From NCBI GenBank assembly GCA_045837725.1, contig JBEWZL010000150.1, positions 1-44,713 of the forward strand: a stretch of DNA of 44,713 nt, given 5' to 3'. The position numbers and the translations under genes were made by a program. Shown one piece after another: positions 11,213-22,155 of the stretch (position 1 is its first letter; each line of letters opens with the position of its first letter). Below the pieces are notes generated by a model. The model was given only the letters and a program-made list of their open reading frames with translations, was not told the origin of the DNA and did not search any database. The DNA is from Vermamoeba vermiformis (Eukaryota; Tubulinea; Echinamoebida).

Positions 11213-12869
11213 TCTAAATTTAACTTAATTCAATTAAAAGAATTCAATTAATTTAAATTGTTCAAAAAAACGCGTTATCTTGATCAATAAGCTTAAACTG
11301 TTATTAACATCGTTTTTAATTCTAATTTAATATTGAATCAATGTTTAACTTACGTTGTATAGCTATACAAAGCAGCAAACTCAATTAACTTCTTATGCTA
11401 GTTGTGGTATAACAACGCGACTTCAATTCAATTCAATCAATTCACTTCGACTCACAATTTATGTCTTTAGCTGAAAGCTTTCTAATTTTTAGTATTAGTT
11501 CTCTCACGACCAATAGATAGAAATACCTTTTGTTGTATTTGAATCCAATGCATTTCGAACATACCTGACTGCAGCAGCGAATCCAGTGGCTGATAGCCAA
11601 CATCGGCGCTGCTCGTATTGAGGTTCCTCCTCCTCTTAATGTCATTGCCCAGCTTGTTTAGGTGGGAACGAGCAAGCCCAATCTCAATGTTGGTTGAGTA
11701 CGGCGTCAGCAAAGTCATGATCGAGCTGATCTCGCGTTCAAAGCATTCAATTGACGAACTGAAGATGCTGTTGAAGATTAAACTTGATATTCAAACGGAA
11801 TTAAAATCAATTTTTTGTGGTGATTCTTACCAGAAGGATTCGCGAGTGGACCAACACATGTGCAGCTACAAGGCTTACTTACTCTTTGTCGAGGTGTGAG
11901 CGACAAAGTGTATATGCGCCACTAATATAGCATCATTACGTTGGTCCATTGTGGTTGATAAAACAGATCTACAACAAATAATGAAGGCGATAGTTCTCTT
12001 TTGGTTGTCCCTCGGGCGAATCCACTCAAAACGCATGAATGAGTAGAATATACCTCACATATCTCATTGGTGCAGTTTCGACTCATTTGCACGATGAGGC
12101 ATGAAGAAATACCTCGTTAAGGCAGATCGAGTTCATTCACAGTTCTCGCTCGTGCAAATGGCGTAATATATTCGAAAGTTATTATATATTAACTTGATAG
12201 CTATATTCTGTATTTTGGTGAATTTTGCACGGTAAGGAGGTCGGTTGTATTTTTAGTTCTGATCTTATTGTGCCGAGTTCGACCACAACTGAGTTCAATT
12301 ACGATACGATAGTATTTAATTTTTTACTCAGCGCTCGACCATAACAGCATGTTGCTATGGGATAGTATTTAAATGAAAGGTAATTGAAGCAACCTGCAGT
12401 TAAGAATTTAATTTAAGAATTAATTGAGTAATGCTTTCGAATAAAGGCAGATAATATTACAAAAATTAAAATAATAAAAATTAATAAAATTATGCGTGTA
12501 GGAACTCCGCTGGGCCCCAGACTGGTTGGGAGACGAAAGGTCAAATTTTTTGATTGGCGCAAATAGAACCGGAAGTTTAAATTCATATTTTATCTCCGAG
12601 CCACCTTTAAATATTAATCGAAGAAAATGGTCGGTAAAAATATCACTTGCTTTACTATAAAAGGAATATGTTAAATTGAATCCCTTGAATTTAATAGAAA
12701 TTTCCCATTTTTCAGTAACAAAACCGATTGGGAAACTTTTTCTGATTTCACAATTACTCTCATTGAATAACACAACAGTGCTACGCTGCAGCTGGCAGTA
12801 AATTTGTTAGAGACTCTCTGACTGTTTTCACATTGAACGCTTTGACATTTGTTTCCAAACTGAATCAGA
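11213..12869. other. Long divergent intergenic region with unassigned open frames
   Basis: About 1.65 kb between the LCAT start (minus) and the kelch-TKL start (plus), so it holds both promoters. Near 11480-11900 both strands have open frames of 65-93 codons. On plus, the stretch ending at 11899 (KVMIELISRSKHS) vaguely resembles an annexin-like helix pair; on minus, 11482-11718 reads NKLGNDIKRR and has a possible donor. Neither is convincing. At 12420-12889 (minus) there are two overlapping frames of 117 and 72 codons with no ATG at a sensible place. The stretch 11900-12400 is AT-rich with nothing recognised. These may be remnants of small genes. Confidence 0.45.
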
Positions 12870-15106
12870 ATGGCAGGCAAGTAAACCACGGCACTAAATT
12901 CAAATTAACTTTAATAATACAATACTAAAAATTCGAATTGACAAATTTAATTTTTCAGCTGCGGCGATCCTAAAATATGTTTTGTGCCTATCGTTAATCT
13001 CACTCTCCTGGGCGAGTTTGACGCGACCACGACTAGGATTAGCGGCGACAGCGACCGAAAGATATGTTTTCTTCGCAGGCGGCTTTGACGGCGAAGCTCG
13101 TTCTAGCACGATCGACATCTACGACACAAAGACTTCGCACTGGACGACAGACAAGCTTAGCACTCATCGAGGTCATCTTCGTTCGACTAGTGTTGGCAAC
13201 TACGTTATCTTCGGCGGAGGGCAGTCCGATGACAATCAGCACGTGTATGACGTGTTGGATATGAATACTACTCCCTGGACCTGGTCTTCTGTCACAAAAA
13301 ATCCCGAGCGCGCTTTTCAAGCTGCAACCTCTGCCGGTCGATTTGCGCTTTTTTCCGGCGGATATAATGACGAGTATGACTTTGCCAGTTCCGTCGTTGA
13401 CATTTTTGACAGCGCCAATGGATCCTGGTCGACGGCTAATTTATCAATCGCTCGGTTTGGTCATGGCGCGACTTCCAATGGAACAATTGCATTGTTTGGC
13501 GGAGGTTCTGCCAACGGAACATTTTTAAGTCGAGTGGACATCTTCAACGCCGTCACCTTGCAATGGTCGACTTCCGAACTGAGCCAAGGACGAACGGACA
13601 TAGCAGCCACATCCGTTGGAAAGTTTGCATTGTTTGCCGGTGGTCGCATTAGAGGCAACACTCCGAGTGATGTTGTAGACATTTACGACTATTCGAGTGA
13701 AAAATGGTCAACGGCACAGCTGAGCGCACCTCGAATGATCTTCGCAGCTACAAATCTGGGAAAATATGCGCTGTTTGGAGGAGGATGTAATTACAAAGGC
13801 AAAATGTCGTACGTCGTTGACATTTTTGACTCCGAATCTGGTCAGTGGAGCACAACCGAACTTTCCGTTGCACGTGGAGATTTAGCAGCTGCGTCGACCG
13901 GAAACATTGCCTTTTTTGGTGGAGGAGGAGAGATTGACAATTCAATTGTCTACGACACTGTGGATGTATTTACTGTTGACAACCTTTTTATATCACCAGC
14001 ACAAGTGTTCGTCATAATTTTAGTGCCGGTAGTATTTGTAGGTGTCGCGGTGAATGTTTTTTACTTGAAGAAAAAAAACAGTCGCAGCAGTCAAGACAAG
14101 AACAGAGATCTAAACGAAATGGCTCCGCTCCTGCGATCTCAAGTAGAAAGTAACCCCGAAGGTAAGCGATTGTTCAAGTGTCAGTTGTCTTACAAATTTT
14201 CAGAGTCTTGGGAACAAATTGGTTCCGGTGGTAACGGGAAAGTATACCGAGGAAAAAAGCCCCAGCAATATGTCGCGATCAAAGTGCCAAAGGGACCAGG
14301 ACACGAAGAGCAACTAATACAAGAAACGAAAATCTTAATGTACGCCTGCGTCAATTTCAATTTTTTATTCATTTATTGATGTTGTTTCAGATCACTACGC
14401 CACAAGAATATCGTGAAGTTTCTGGAATTCAGGCGAGAAGGTGACACGATATACCTATTCATGGAATATATGAAGGATGGATCGCTGGAAGACATGATAT
14501 TTAAGGAAAAAGTTAAACTCGAAAAACCGCGGATTATCCAGTTGGCACTTGATGTAGCCCAGGGCTTAAGATATTTGCATTCGCTGAAACCTAAAATTAT
14601 TCATCGAGATTTAAAACCCGATAACGTGCTGGTACGTTCTTTCATTGTTATTTTTTCAATTTCTGATCGCAGATAAGCTGTACAATAACAAAAAGAGAGC
14701 CAAAATTTCAGACTTCGGAACAGCAAGACCCCTTACTGAGGATACAAAAGCCAAGACCCCATGTGGTACATTAGGTTACACCTCTCCAGAAATATTGGAG
14801 GAAAAGGGTCAAGACGAAAAAGTGGATATTTATTCGTAAGTCACACATCAAGTGCCATTGTATCATCATGTCAGCTTACAATACTCTAGGTTCGGTGTTC
14901 TTTTATTCGCGATGGTCACGAATACTCGTTTGCCTGTCATACTCAAAGAAGCGAACTTAAGAAATCGGCTCAATCAGCATGCAGCTCATACGGAGTTCAA
15001 CCAGCTCATTATCGACTGTTGCCAAACGGACCCGCAAGCAAGGCCGAATGCCGACGAAATCATCGAGTATTTGGAGAAAATGCAACCCAATAACACGAAC
15101 CAATAA
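12870..15106 (+). CDS. Kelch-propeller receptor with TKL-type protein kinase domain, 6 exons, 653 aa
   Basis: join(12870..12876, 12959..14161, 14204..14339, 14391..14631, 14678..14835, 14890..15106), exactly 654 codons. The tiny first exon (ATG GCA G) joins through a GC-AG intron and makes the signal peptide MAAAAILKYVLCLSLISLSW. Residues about 35-330 hold seven kelch blades, each with an FxGG strand and a VDIFD...W...LS motif, expected to fold as an extracellular beta-propeller. A TM helix at about 350-371 is followed by KKK. The kinase domain runs from about 405 to 640: GSGGNGKV loop, VAIKV Lys, HRDLKPDN (Asp522), SDFGTAR (Asp541), GTLGYTSPE and DIYSFGVLLF. HRDLKPDN marks Ser/Thr specificity, unlike the HRDxAARN receptors nearby. 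Likely a surface receptor signalling by Ser/Thr phosphorylation; ligand unknown. Its paralogue at 461-1062 is broken. Confidence 0.88.
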
Positions 15107-15140
15107 ATTTAACTTTATTTTTGAACCAACGAATCACAGC

Positions 15141-17275
15141 TTATGCCTGTTGAACTGTAAAATTGGTCAGTACGAGTAGTACTTGTAACTTTACTCAACG
15201 TACCGTTGAAAGAGACCTGCACAAAGTTCCAAGTCGACATCGTGTCCACAGCGCGGAATACAACGGTGAAAGCTCCAACATTGTCAGAGGTCGGTGCAGC
15301 TGAGATTTGAATCTCCGAAGGCGAGATTTGTTTGACAGTCACGAATGAAGGGAAATCGGTGTAAGCCAAAGTAGTGCACGAGTCAAATGATTCAATAGCT
15401 AGCGACATATGTTACTTTAAAGGTTCAGCAGCGAAATTTCACCGTTCCTGAACGATACTTACAATAGCACTTGATTGTTGCTAAGAAATCTTGGCCAACA
15501 GTCATCGTGTAGGCCGATTCGACCGCGAAGGCAGGAGGTTTGTTTAACAACTCTAAAGTTAAATATATGTTAGCTAAACCCTAATACATAAGGTTTGATG
15601 ACGCACTCTTGACGGCTTGCAATGGATCAACCCGACCAAATCCGAAAGAAGGATCCTAAGAAAGCTCTCGTCAGTAGCTATTGTAGGAAGGTTATATAAA
15701 TATATAAAGCAAATTATACCTTGCCCCACTCGCCAAGATCAACAGCAGTTGAAGTCAACAAACTTTGGATCTGTTGCGGAGTTTGATCTGCCTTGATGGA
15801 CCACAAAAGGGCGGCAACACCAGAGACGATCGGCGCTGCGAATGAAGTGCCTTCAAACATGCCAATATCTTGAGGAAAGTAGACCGACAAAACTTCAATA
15901 CCTAAAAAAATTGTTAGACCTTGGATGTGTTTTGGATGTGACTTACCAGGAGCTGAGATGTCGACATAGTTAAGGTAGTTCGATAAATAACCACGTTGAT
16001 CATTTCTATCCGTAGCACCGACAGTAAAAGCGCTATCATAAGCACCAGGATAATTCGCAATGTTGCCCTTATCGCCGTAGTTTCCAGCAGAGACAACGGT
16101 GAGAATACCTACATATTATATTAAACTCTGATGTAGGTGTCGGGTGTATGACTATGCGTACCTCGCGAGAGGAAGTACTTCATTGCATCGTCAAAAGGAG
16201 TGAACGGATCAGTACCCTAAACAACAGATTCGGATCAGTTTTTTGTTTTTGGTTTATCCTGCTAACACTTACACCAATGCTCAAGTTGATAATACGAGCG
16301 CCTGCATTAGCGATATCGTTCATACACTGCAAAATTCTGTTGTAGGGAGCAATATTGGTAGCATCGAACACGCGACCAATCATCAACTTAACTCCGGATG
16401 CTATGCTAGCGACACCTACGACAAGATATTAGTTTGAGTATAGACAACAGCTTCAATAACTTACCAGCATTATTGTTAGTAACAGCACTGATTACACCGG
16501 CAACAGCAGGTCCTAAACCACCAGATCAGTGAGCTAGATCTTAAGTTATTTTCTTTATTTTCATACCGTGGAACTCTTCTAACTTGGTAATTTGAGTGTT
16601 GCCATCGTTATCAACGTAATCGCGTTGCCAAACAACTTTTGAGCTGTCCAAATCCGGATGGTCGAACATAAATCCCGAATCGCAAATACCAACTTTCTAT
16701 AAAGTAATTCAATATTAGTTCCCTGTATTTTAAATCGATTTAGTGCGCCTACGATATCCGACTGAGCGGCGATATCGAATGGAATGATATCCCAAACTGC
16801 AGGCATGCCCAACTTTTGTAGATGCCATTCTTGATTGAAAAAAGGGTCGTTTGGGGCACCAGCGATCGATGCTACAATGAAAAATAGGTTAGTAAAGCAG
16901 GTTTGCTGACTTTCAGATGCAAGACAAAAACGTACCGAATCCGATCTCTTCAGCGTACTTGATTCTTGGATCCTTTCTTAACTCTTCAATAGCCAGATTA
17001 TCGGGTACCTATAAAGGGTAATGAATAACGCCGTAGGTAGATAATTTACATTTAACTAAAAATTATAGCAAATAAAGTAATTCGTAAAATACCTCGATTA
17101 CAAACCCATTAATATTAGGAAATTCATTTAGAATTTCTCCTAATTGACTAGCAATGTGCAACGAACGTTTGGCGCCATGAGACTCGTGAGGCTTGACGTA
17201 GACATTTCTAGCCTCAATTAACGCACCAACGGCTAAGATAGCTATTAAGACTAGGATAGCCTTGGTGGTCGACAT
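15141..17275 (-). CDS. Secreted subtilisin-like serine protease 1, 13 exons, 480 aa
   Basis: Complement of 13 exons: 17093-17275, 16936-17008, 16753-16871, 16567-16696, 16465-16512, 16273-16415, 16162-16216, 15947-16108, 15720-15901, 15607-15655, 15463-15552, 15204-15398, 15141-15154. All phases close. Signal peptide MSTTKAILVLIAILAVG, then an I9-type inhibitory propeptide (VYVKPHESHGAK, NGFVIEVPDNL). The S8 catalytic set is complete: Asp131 in ICDSGF, His168 in EFHGPAVAG, oxyanion Asn260 in VSAGN, Ser324 in GTSFAAP. After the protease comes a C-terminal region of about 95 residues (TMTVGQDFLATI, GAFTVVFRAVD) that looks like an Ig- or cadherin-like beta-sandwich, and no hydrophobic tail, so the enzyme should be secreted. 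The last intron (15155-15203) is inferred from GTACG and TTTTACAG; without it the tail is longer by about 30 residues. Tandem paralogues lie at 22314-24419 and 24581-26630. Confidence 0.92.
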
Positions 17276-17295
17276 ATTTTGTAGATCTGTTTGAA

Positions 17296-17646
17296 TTGGG
17301 ACGCCTAGATAAAATCAAAAAATTATCAGAATCAAAGAAATTTCAACTGAACTTGAATTCCAAAGCTACTGCTACTACAACAACGCCTTCTGTTGGATCG
17401 ATTACTATGAGAACTATGTTAACTCGTCCCGTGGTGGCTATATTCTCGCTCGGATCTGCCAACTACATGTACGCGATGTTCACACTGGACGACAAGGGCA
17501 CCAGCGAAGTGTACACTCGTGTCTCGGACACTGGCTCCGACTGCGAGCGCAACTCGAAATGGAAGTTCAAGTCTACAGTAACGACAGCACTCGCTTCTCT
17601 TGGTCTATCGTGCCTCGCCATGACACTCTTTGCCTTGATCTTCTAA
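17296..17646 (+). CDS. Orphan ORF or 3' gene fragment with hydrophobic C-terminal tail
   Basis: Open frame to a stop at 17644-17646. The first ATG that looks usable is near 17407. From there the base composition becomes coding-like: RPVVAIFSLGSANYMYAMF, DDKGTSEVYTRVSDTGSDC, then a hydrophobic end (LASLGLSCLAMTLFALIF) typical of a TM or GPI-signal tail. It looks like the end of a secreted or membrane protein whose upstream part is missing, because only 20 bp separate the open frame from the divergent subtilase start at 17275. I do not recognise the family. A complete micro-protein of about 80 aa is the alternative. Confidence 0.35.
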   Translation: MGRLDKIKKLSESKKFQLNLNSKATATTTTPSVGSITMRTMLTRPVVAIFSLGSANYMYAMFTLDDKGTSEVYTRVSDTGSDCERNSKWKFKSTVTTALASLGLSCLAMTLFALIF

Positions 17647-17660
17647 CCTCACTAAAGCCC

Positions 17661-18053
17661 TTTGTATATAATGTATTTGATTGAAGCGTAGTATTGTACA
17701 AATAAGCTGACCTTGGTTGAACTACGAAAATGGCCAGTCGATGGTACCATAGAATAAATATTCGATCAAAACGACACACTTGTTATAATTTTTTCTTGCT
17801 TGTATCTACAGTTAAAGTGTAGCTTGTATTGATTCCAAAGACTCAATGATTGATTCTATCTTTGGTCTTGATTGCAGTGACATCTGCCAGCATTGTTTCA
17901 TGACATCAGCGAGTTGAGGATGACACGACGATGGAATGACAGGTGCCAAACCTGTGTCTCTGATCAATCGACCAATCTCGATCGGATCTGCTTCGCTGTG
18001 AGGCTCTTGTCGTGCAATCACTTCGTACATAAGAATACCAAAGGACCAAATAT
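17661..18053 (-). repeat. Second arm of the inverted duplication with 35-430
   Basis: This covers the last exon of the tyrosine kinase at 17812-20954 and about 150 bp of its 3' flank. It matches 35-430 in opposite orientation, including non-coding sequence downstream of the stop. Similarity ends close to the tail of the orphan ORF at 17646. Confidence 0.8.
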
Positions 18054-20954
18054 CTGTAAAAACGTACTCATTTAGAGTGGTGAGTCAAAGTGTCAAATCT
18101 TACCTGATTTTGTGGAGTACTCTTTGTTCTTCAACGACTCTGGTGACATCCATCTGATTGGTCCAAGCTCTGACTTTGTCGTTCCGTGTTGTTTCTGTTC
18201 GTCAACGAGTCGTGACATGCCAAAGTCAGTCAGTTTTGGTTCGTTTCTGTGAAGTAACACGTTCCTCGCTGCAACATCTCTGTGCACGATGTTGTTCGAA
18301 TGCAAGTGACTGAGTCCTTTGGCGATGCCTGCGAGCCACTGAAGTTGATTTTGAAGTGATATCTCATCGTGCTTGTCATAGAGCTTGGCATCAAGTGATC
18401 CACCTTCACAGAACTCGATGATCAAAATGATGCTGTCTGTCTCTGGATGCACACTGAAGCCAAGCAGCTGAACGACATTTGGATGAGGTCTGAGTTGCAT
18501 CATGAGTTCGAGTTCAGCGATGACACTCGTGTTTGCTTGAGTCATGCTCACTTTGAGTGCAACTGTTGTGTTCTTCCAAGTGCCTTTGAACACTTGACCT
18601 GATGCTCCTTGACCAAGCTGCTCTCCGAAAGTGATCTGATTGAATGGAGTGAACCATGCTCCGAACCGTGCCTCGAGACCAACAGTGTTTGATGAGCCTT
18701 TCTTCTTGTGGCCGCGCCTTCTCTTGACCAATACGACTATCAGTGCTATGACACCTCCAATGACAACGACTACAGGCACAACAATTGCTGCTGCGAGCTC
18801 TCCGTCAGTCAGTGCTTGGCTGTTGTTCGGAGTTGTGTCATTGTTCGACGCATGAGGTGTGAGATCAACGATGACATCAGACTCGAGGATAACGGATGCG
18901 TTGAGGAACAATATCTCGTCCGTGTAATGTCCAAGTTGATAGTGCTTTCCTCCTGCCACCATGACTGTCCTATCCTGCAATCCTGTTGATATTGTTGAAA
19001 CGAAGTCGTATTGGAACGGTACTGTGTACCAGATTGATTTGTCGTTTAAATTCACCGCGTATGCCAGTCCGTCGCTGCCCAATGCCACTAGAGTATTGTC
19101 AACGATTGCAATTGATAACTTGTCTTGAGGCCTTGGCAGCGCATAAGTGTCCATGGTTCCAGTATTGATGTCGTACGTGTAAATCTTCATGAATTGTGAT
19201 CTAGTTGTTGAAATATGCATGACATTATCTTTAGTCACAAACTGCCATGTTGAATCTTCGCCTGGTTGTGGAACACGTTCGACAGAAGTTGAATTGACTC
19301 GATAGATTAATGAAACTACGAGGGCCGGTACATAGCCCACACCATCAACCACGGGCACTGTATTGTCGGTGAAGTAGGTGGGCATTGGGCCGTCAGGAAC
19401 TTGGAGCAATTCTCCGCTTGTCGTGTTGTATCGATAGGTGTACTTTCCCAGCAATGCAATGAGCACGTCATCAATGACCATCACTGGAGAGAAAGCTGTC
19501 CGAACATTATTGAACGGTACTTCTATGCTTGGCAGCCACGTTTTTGTCACGTAATTGTATACATTGATCTTTTGGTAGCGCAAGGAAGTTTTGAGTTGAA
19601 CAATTGCTGAACCATCTTCTGAAACTACGCTCACCGATGAAAAAGGCAGGTTAACCACTTGAGTGAAGTTGAACCACAATACTCTGCTACCCAAACTGAT
19701 GACATCTGTTCCAATCGCAAAATCGCCGATGAAATTGACAAGAATTGCTGCTGACATTTGCTGAGTTTCCGCGTTGTAAATCTGCGCGTTGCCGTTGACG
19801 AATAGAACTAATGTGCTTGGATCTATTGATACGACTGAGTCCCAAGTCACAGATATTGTGTTTGGTATTGTTGAGATTGATCTTGACGTCGAGTCGTAGA
19901 CACGCAGATCGTCTACAGGATTGTAAAAGATGTACTTGTCGAACCAACGATACGCCTTAATAATCTCTGCAGTTACGACGATTGAACTCCAAGATCCAGC
20001 TTCGTAGATATCAAGTGCAAAAATGTCATGGACAATCACTATTTGATTATCCCAGGACAGTGCTCTCTGAGTTATTCTTGCCGTCCAGTTGGCAACATTG
20101 GTGCTCCAATCAAAAATGCTGTATCCGGTTATATTGAACACAAACGCCACGTCACTGAGTACTACTGCCTGTGTCGGACTGTCTATGAGAACTTCGTGCC
20201 ATTCATCCGTGCCAAACTGATGCACAAAGTACCTGTCAGACGAGTACGCGACAAGTCTACCATGAGCTCCAGTGAAGCCAAAAGTCGAACTGAAAGTGCT
20301 TGCCGTGGTGACGCTGTTGAATACTGTCAAGTTGTGTGTATACGTGTCGTAGATCCACGCGTCATAGATCGATTCAAGTGTCGTTGTGTTGACACCTCCA
20401 ATGCCAACGATCAAGTTTTCATAAACGAGCTTGATGCCTCCACTGATTCCTTGCATCCACGAGGTTAGAGTTGGTATGTATTCCCATTGCTTCGAAGAGT
20501 TGAAGAAGTCAGCGGAGAACGCTCCGAGAACTGTCACTGTTGAGTTGTGATTCGAGACTTGAATAGGCGTCCGAACTGTTGGTCCACATCCAATATCTTC
20601 GTATTGATGTAAAGACGAGTTGTAAAGCATTGCACATGAATTTGGGAATTGAGTTCCGCCAACAAAGTAAATATTTTGACCGATGACAGCTGTTGAGATG
20701 AGTCCACGAGGCTCTTCCAAGAAAATTGGCTCTTCCCATTCTCCTGATGTTATATTGTATATTTCGACGATATTTGTGGCAATATAATCGTTGAACTCGA
20801 AGCCACCAGCAAAATAAAATTGATCTGCAACTCGGATCGCTCCTACTGCGTCACGTGGTGCAGAGAAGCGCTCTTTTTTAATCACAAGAGTGCTACGGGT
20901 AATTGTAAGGCACAGAGCTAATGCCAAGAGCGTTAAGATTATTGGATGTGCCAT
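17812..20954 (-). CDS. Kelch-like propeller receptor tyrosine kinase (copy 2), 2 exons, 1030 aa
   Basis: Complement of join(17812..18053, 18104..20954), one 50-bp phase-1 intron. Signal peptide MAHPIILTLLALALCLT. The ectodomain of about 700 residues starts with kelch-type strands (FYFAGGFEF, IVEIYN, QNIYFVGG) and continues with N-glycosylation-rich repeats (NST, NTTT, NLT), probably one or two beta-propellers. TM helix about 720-742 (AAIVVPVVVVIGGVIALIVV), then KRRR. Kinase from about 776: GQGASGQV loop, Lys801 in VALKV, Asp893 in HRDVAARN, Asp910 in DFGMSR, GPIRWMSPE and DIWSFGILMYEV. The HRDVAARN loop marks the tyrosine kinase group. The segment from DFG to the P+1 loop has no tyrosine, so classical activation-loop autophosphorylation looks absent. 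The kinase is nearly identical to copies 3 and 4. Role inferred: surface receptor for an unknown ligand. Confidence 0.92.
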
Positions 20955-21547
20955 TTATCCGTCCTGTTGCAAAAAATAATCAATTGATAAGTTTTATTAC
21001 TGCTTAAAAAGTAATAACACAAGAGAATCGTTTACAGAAAAAATCTTATTTCGGATGTTAGCCGGTTGCTCTACTGTGGCAGTGCACTTACTTGTTTCTG
21101 AATCATAGATAATTTTTGACTAAATACCAGGTAGGCAATTATTACTAGTGTGGTCTTGCGTTTCGATGGACGAATCAAAATCCTGGAAGGATTCCGGTTA
21201 TGATTTATTAATTTTCAAAAATTGCGATCTTATTGGCGCGAAACCTGAGTCTCTAATTAATCGTCCAATCTCAATAATCGGATCTGCTTCGCTGTACAGT
21301 CCTTCTTGCAGCACACTTGTACAACTCAAAACGAAAGAAAAAATAGGAATGAAATTCACAAGTTACCGTGAGGCAAAACCACCTCAAAACTGGCATCTTT
21401 TTGGTGTTGGAACATCTGGGAACTGACGACCGACACGTGTCGCAAAGTAGCCACAAAGTGCACTATTCCGACCAATTTCGCAACTTGCTGCATAGTTTAA
21501 AATTTGGATTGGTTGCAACCGAAACAGAGATCTACCTCGACGAGATC
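20955..21547. other. Intergenic: promoter of receptor copy 2 plus a kinase relic
   Basis: AT-rich upstream region of the minus-strand receptor gene. It contains the decayed kinase fragment at 21235-21311, listed separately. Open frames at 21148-21426 and 21368-21571 are not supported by motifs. Confidence 0.6.
21235..21311 (-). pseudogene. Decayed relic of a receptor kinase last exon
   Basis: The DNA matches the kinase last exons around the part encoding RQEPHSEADPIEIGRLIRD (compare 17930-18010), with substitutions and small indels that destroy the frame. Only about 75 bp remain recognisable. It sits just upstream of receptor copy 2 in the same orientation, suggesting loss of a former tandem copy. 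Confidence 0.7.
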
Positions 21548-21970
21548 TTATTTGTTTATCAGATACAATAGCTGCTTCGATTTCATTTTAAAATCATAAT
21601 TCTTGCACAAAGTGCTCTTCTTGAAGAAGTCATTTGAGTAAACGAAGTCACTGGCACCTTGCAACAGTTCCTCAGTTTGCACGGTATTCACGGTCAAGCC
21701 GATCGTACGCAACTTGGTCGCAATAACTCCTTCGTACTTCTTCAAAAAGCTGTGCTCTGCTAGTGTTTCGTATTGAAGAATAATCTTGTTGTCGCACGCG
21801 CTGGATCCGCCGCACAAAGCAATAATTTCACGAATAGAATCGATGAATTGTTCAGTCGTCTCTTCGTCTGGTCGCTGTTCCCTTTCGCCGTAAAACACTT
21901 CAATAAGTTTCTCTTGCTGTCGTTGAACTTTGAACGTGACACTCGGAACGACAACTACTTGTGCTGGCAT
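21548..21970 (-). CDS. Unrecognised ORF, about 140 aa
   Basis: Reading from the ATG at 21970 gives MPAQVVVVPSVTFKV, then a charged stretch (REQRPDEETTEQFIDSIRE), CGGSSACDNKIILQYETL, KYEGVIATKLRTIGL and a Lys-rich end. The composition is that of a real soluble protein, without signal peptide or TM. The open frame extends upstream without ATG to 22006 and ends at a good acceptor (aatttcag), so this may be the 3' exon of a longer gene whose 5' part is lost, since the upstream sequence is a subtilase relic. I do not recognise the family. Confidence 0.45.
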   Translation of the reverse strand: MPAQVVVVPSVTFKVQRQQEKLIEVFYGEREQRPDEETTEQFIDSIREIIALCGGSSACDNKIILQYETLAEHSFLKKYEGVIATKLRTIGLTVNTVQTEELLQGASDFVYSNDFFKKSTLCKNYDFKMKSKQLLYLINK

Positions 21971-22095
21971 GTTATTGAACTCGTGTTCTTCACAAATAAC
22001 AAGCACCGAGCTGAAATTCTTAGAAGTAGCTGCGCACAGCGGTCTATCGATGAAACTGATCGTTCTTGGCTCGTGTTCTTTCTGTTCTTAACAGA

Positions 22096-22155
22096 ACCTT
22101 GCCCCACTCGCCAAGATCAACAGCAGTTGAAGCCAACAAAGTTTGGATCCGTTAA
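22096..22155 (-). pseudogene. Relic of a subtilase exon
   Basis: About 60 bp are nearly the same as 15719-15778, the end of exon 9 of subtilase 1 coding for STAVDLGEWGK and its donor site. No neighbouring exons survive. It lies between the orphan ORF and the 3' end of subtilase 2, which fits repeated gain and loss of subtilase copies here. Confidence 0.75.

Noticed and set aside
11482-11899. Possible annexin-like or other small gene
   Set aside because: Open frames on both strands look equally plausible, and the annexin resemblance is only a few residues.
12420-12889. Possible minus-strand gene
   Set aside because: Two overlapping frames without ATG, no motif and an AT-rich end; it may be a remnant but cannot be supported.
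18640-18855. Plus-strand open frames rich in Thr and Asn opposite the receptor TM region (also 31598-31984)
   Set aside because: They are antisense shadows of the receptor coding sequence, conserved only because the sense strand is.
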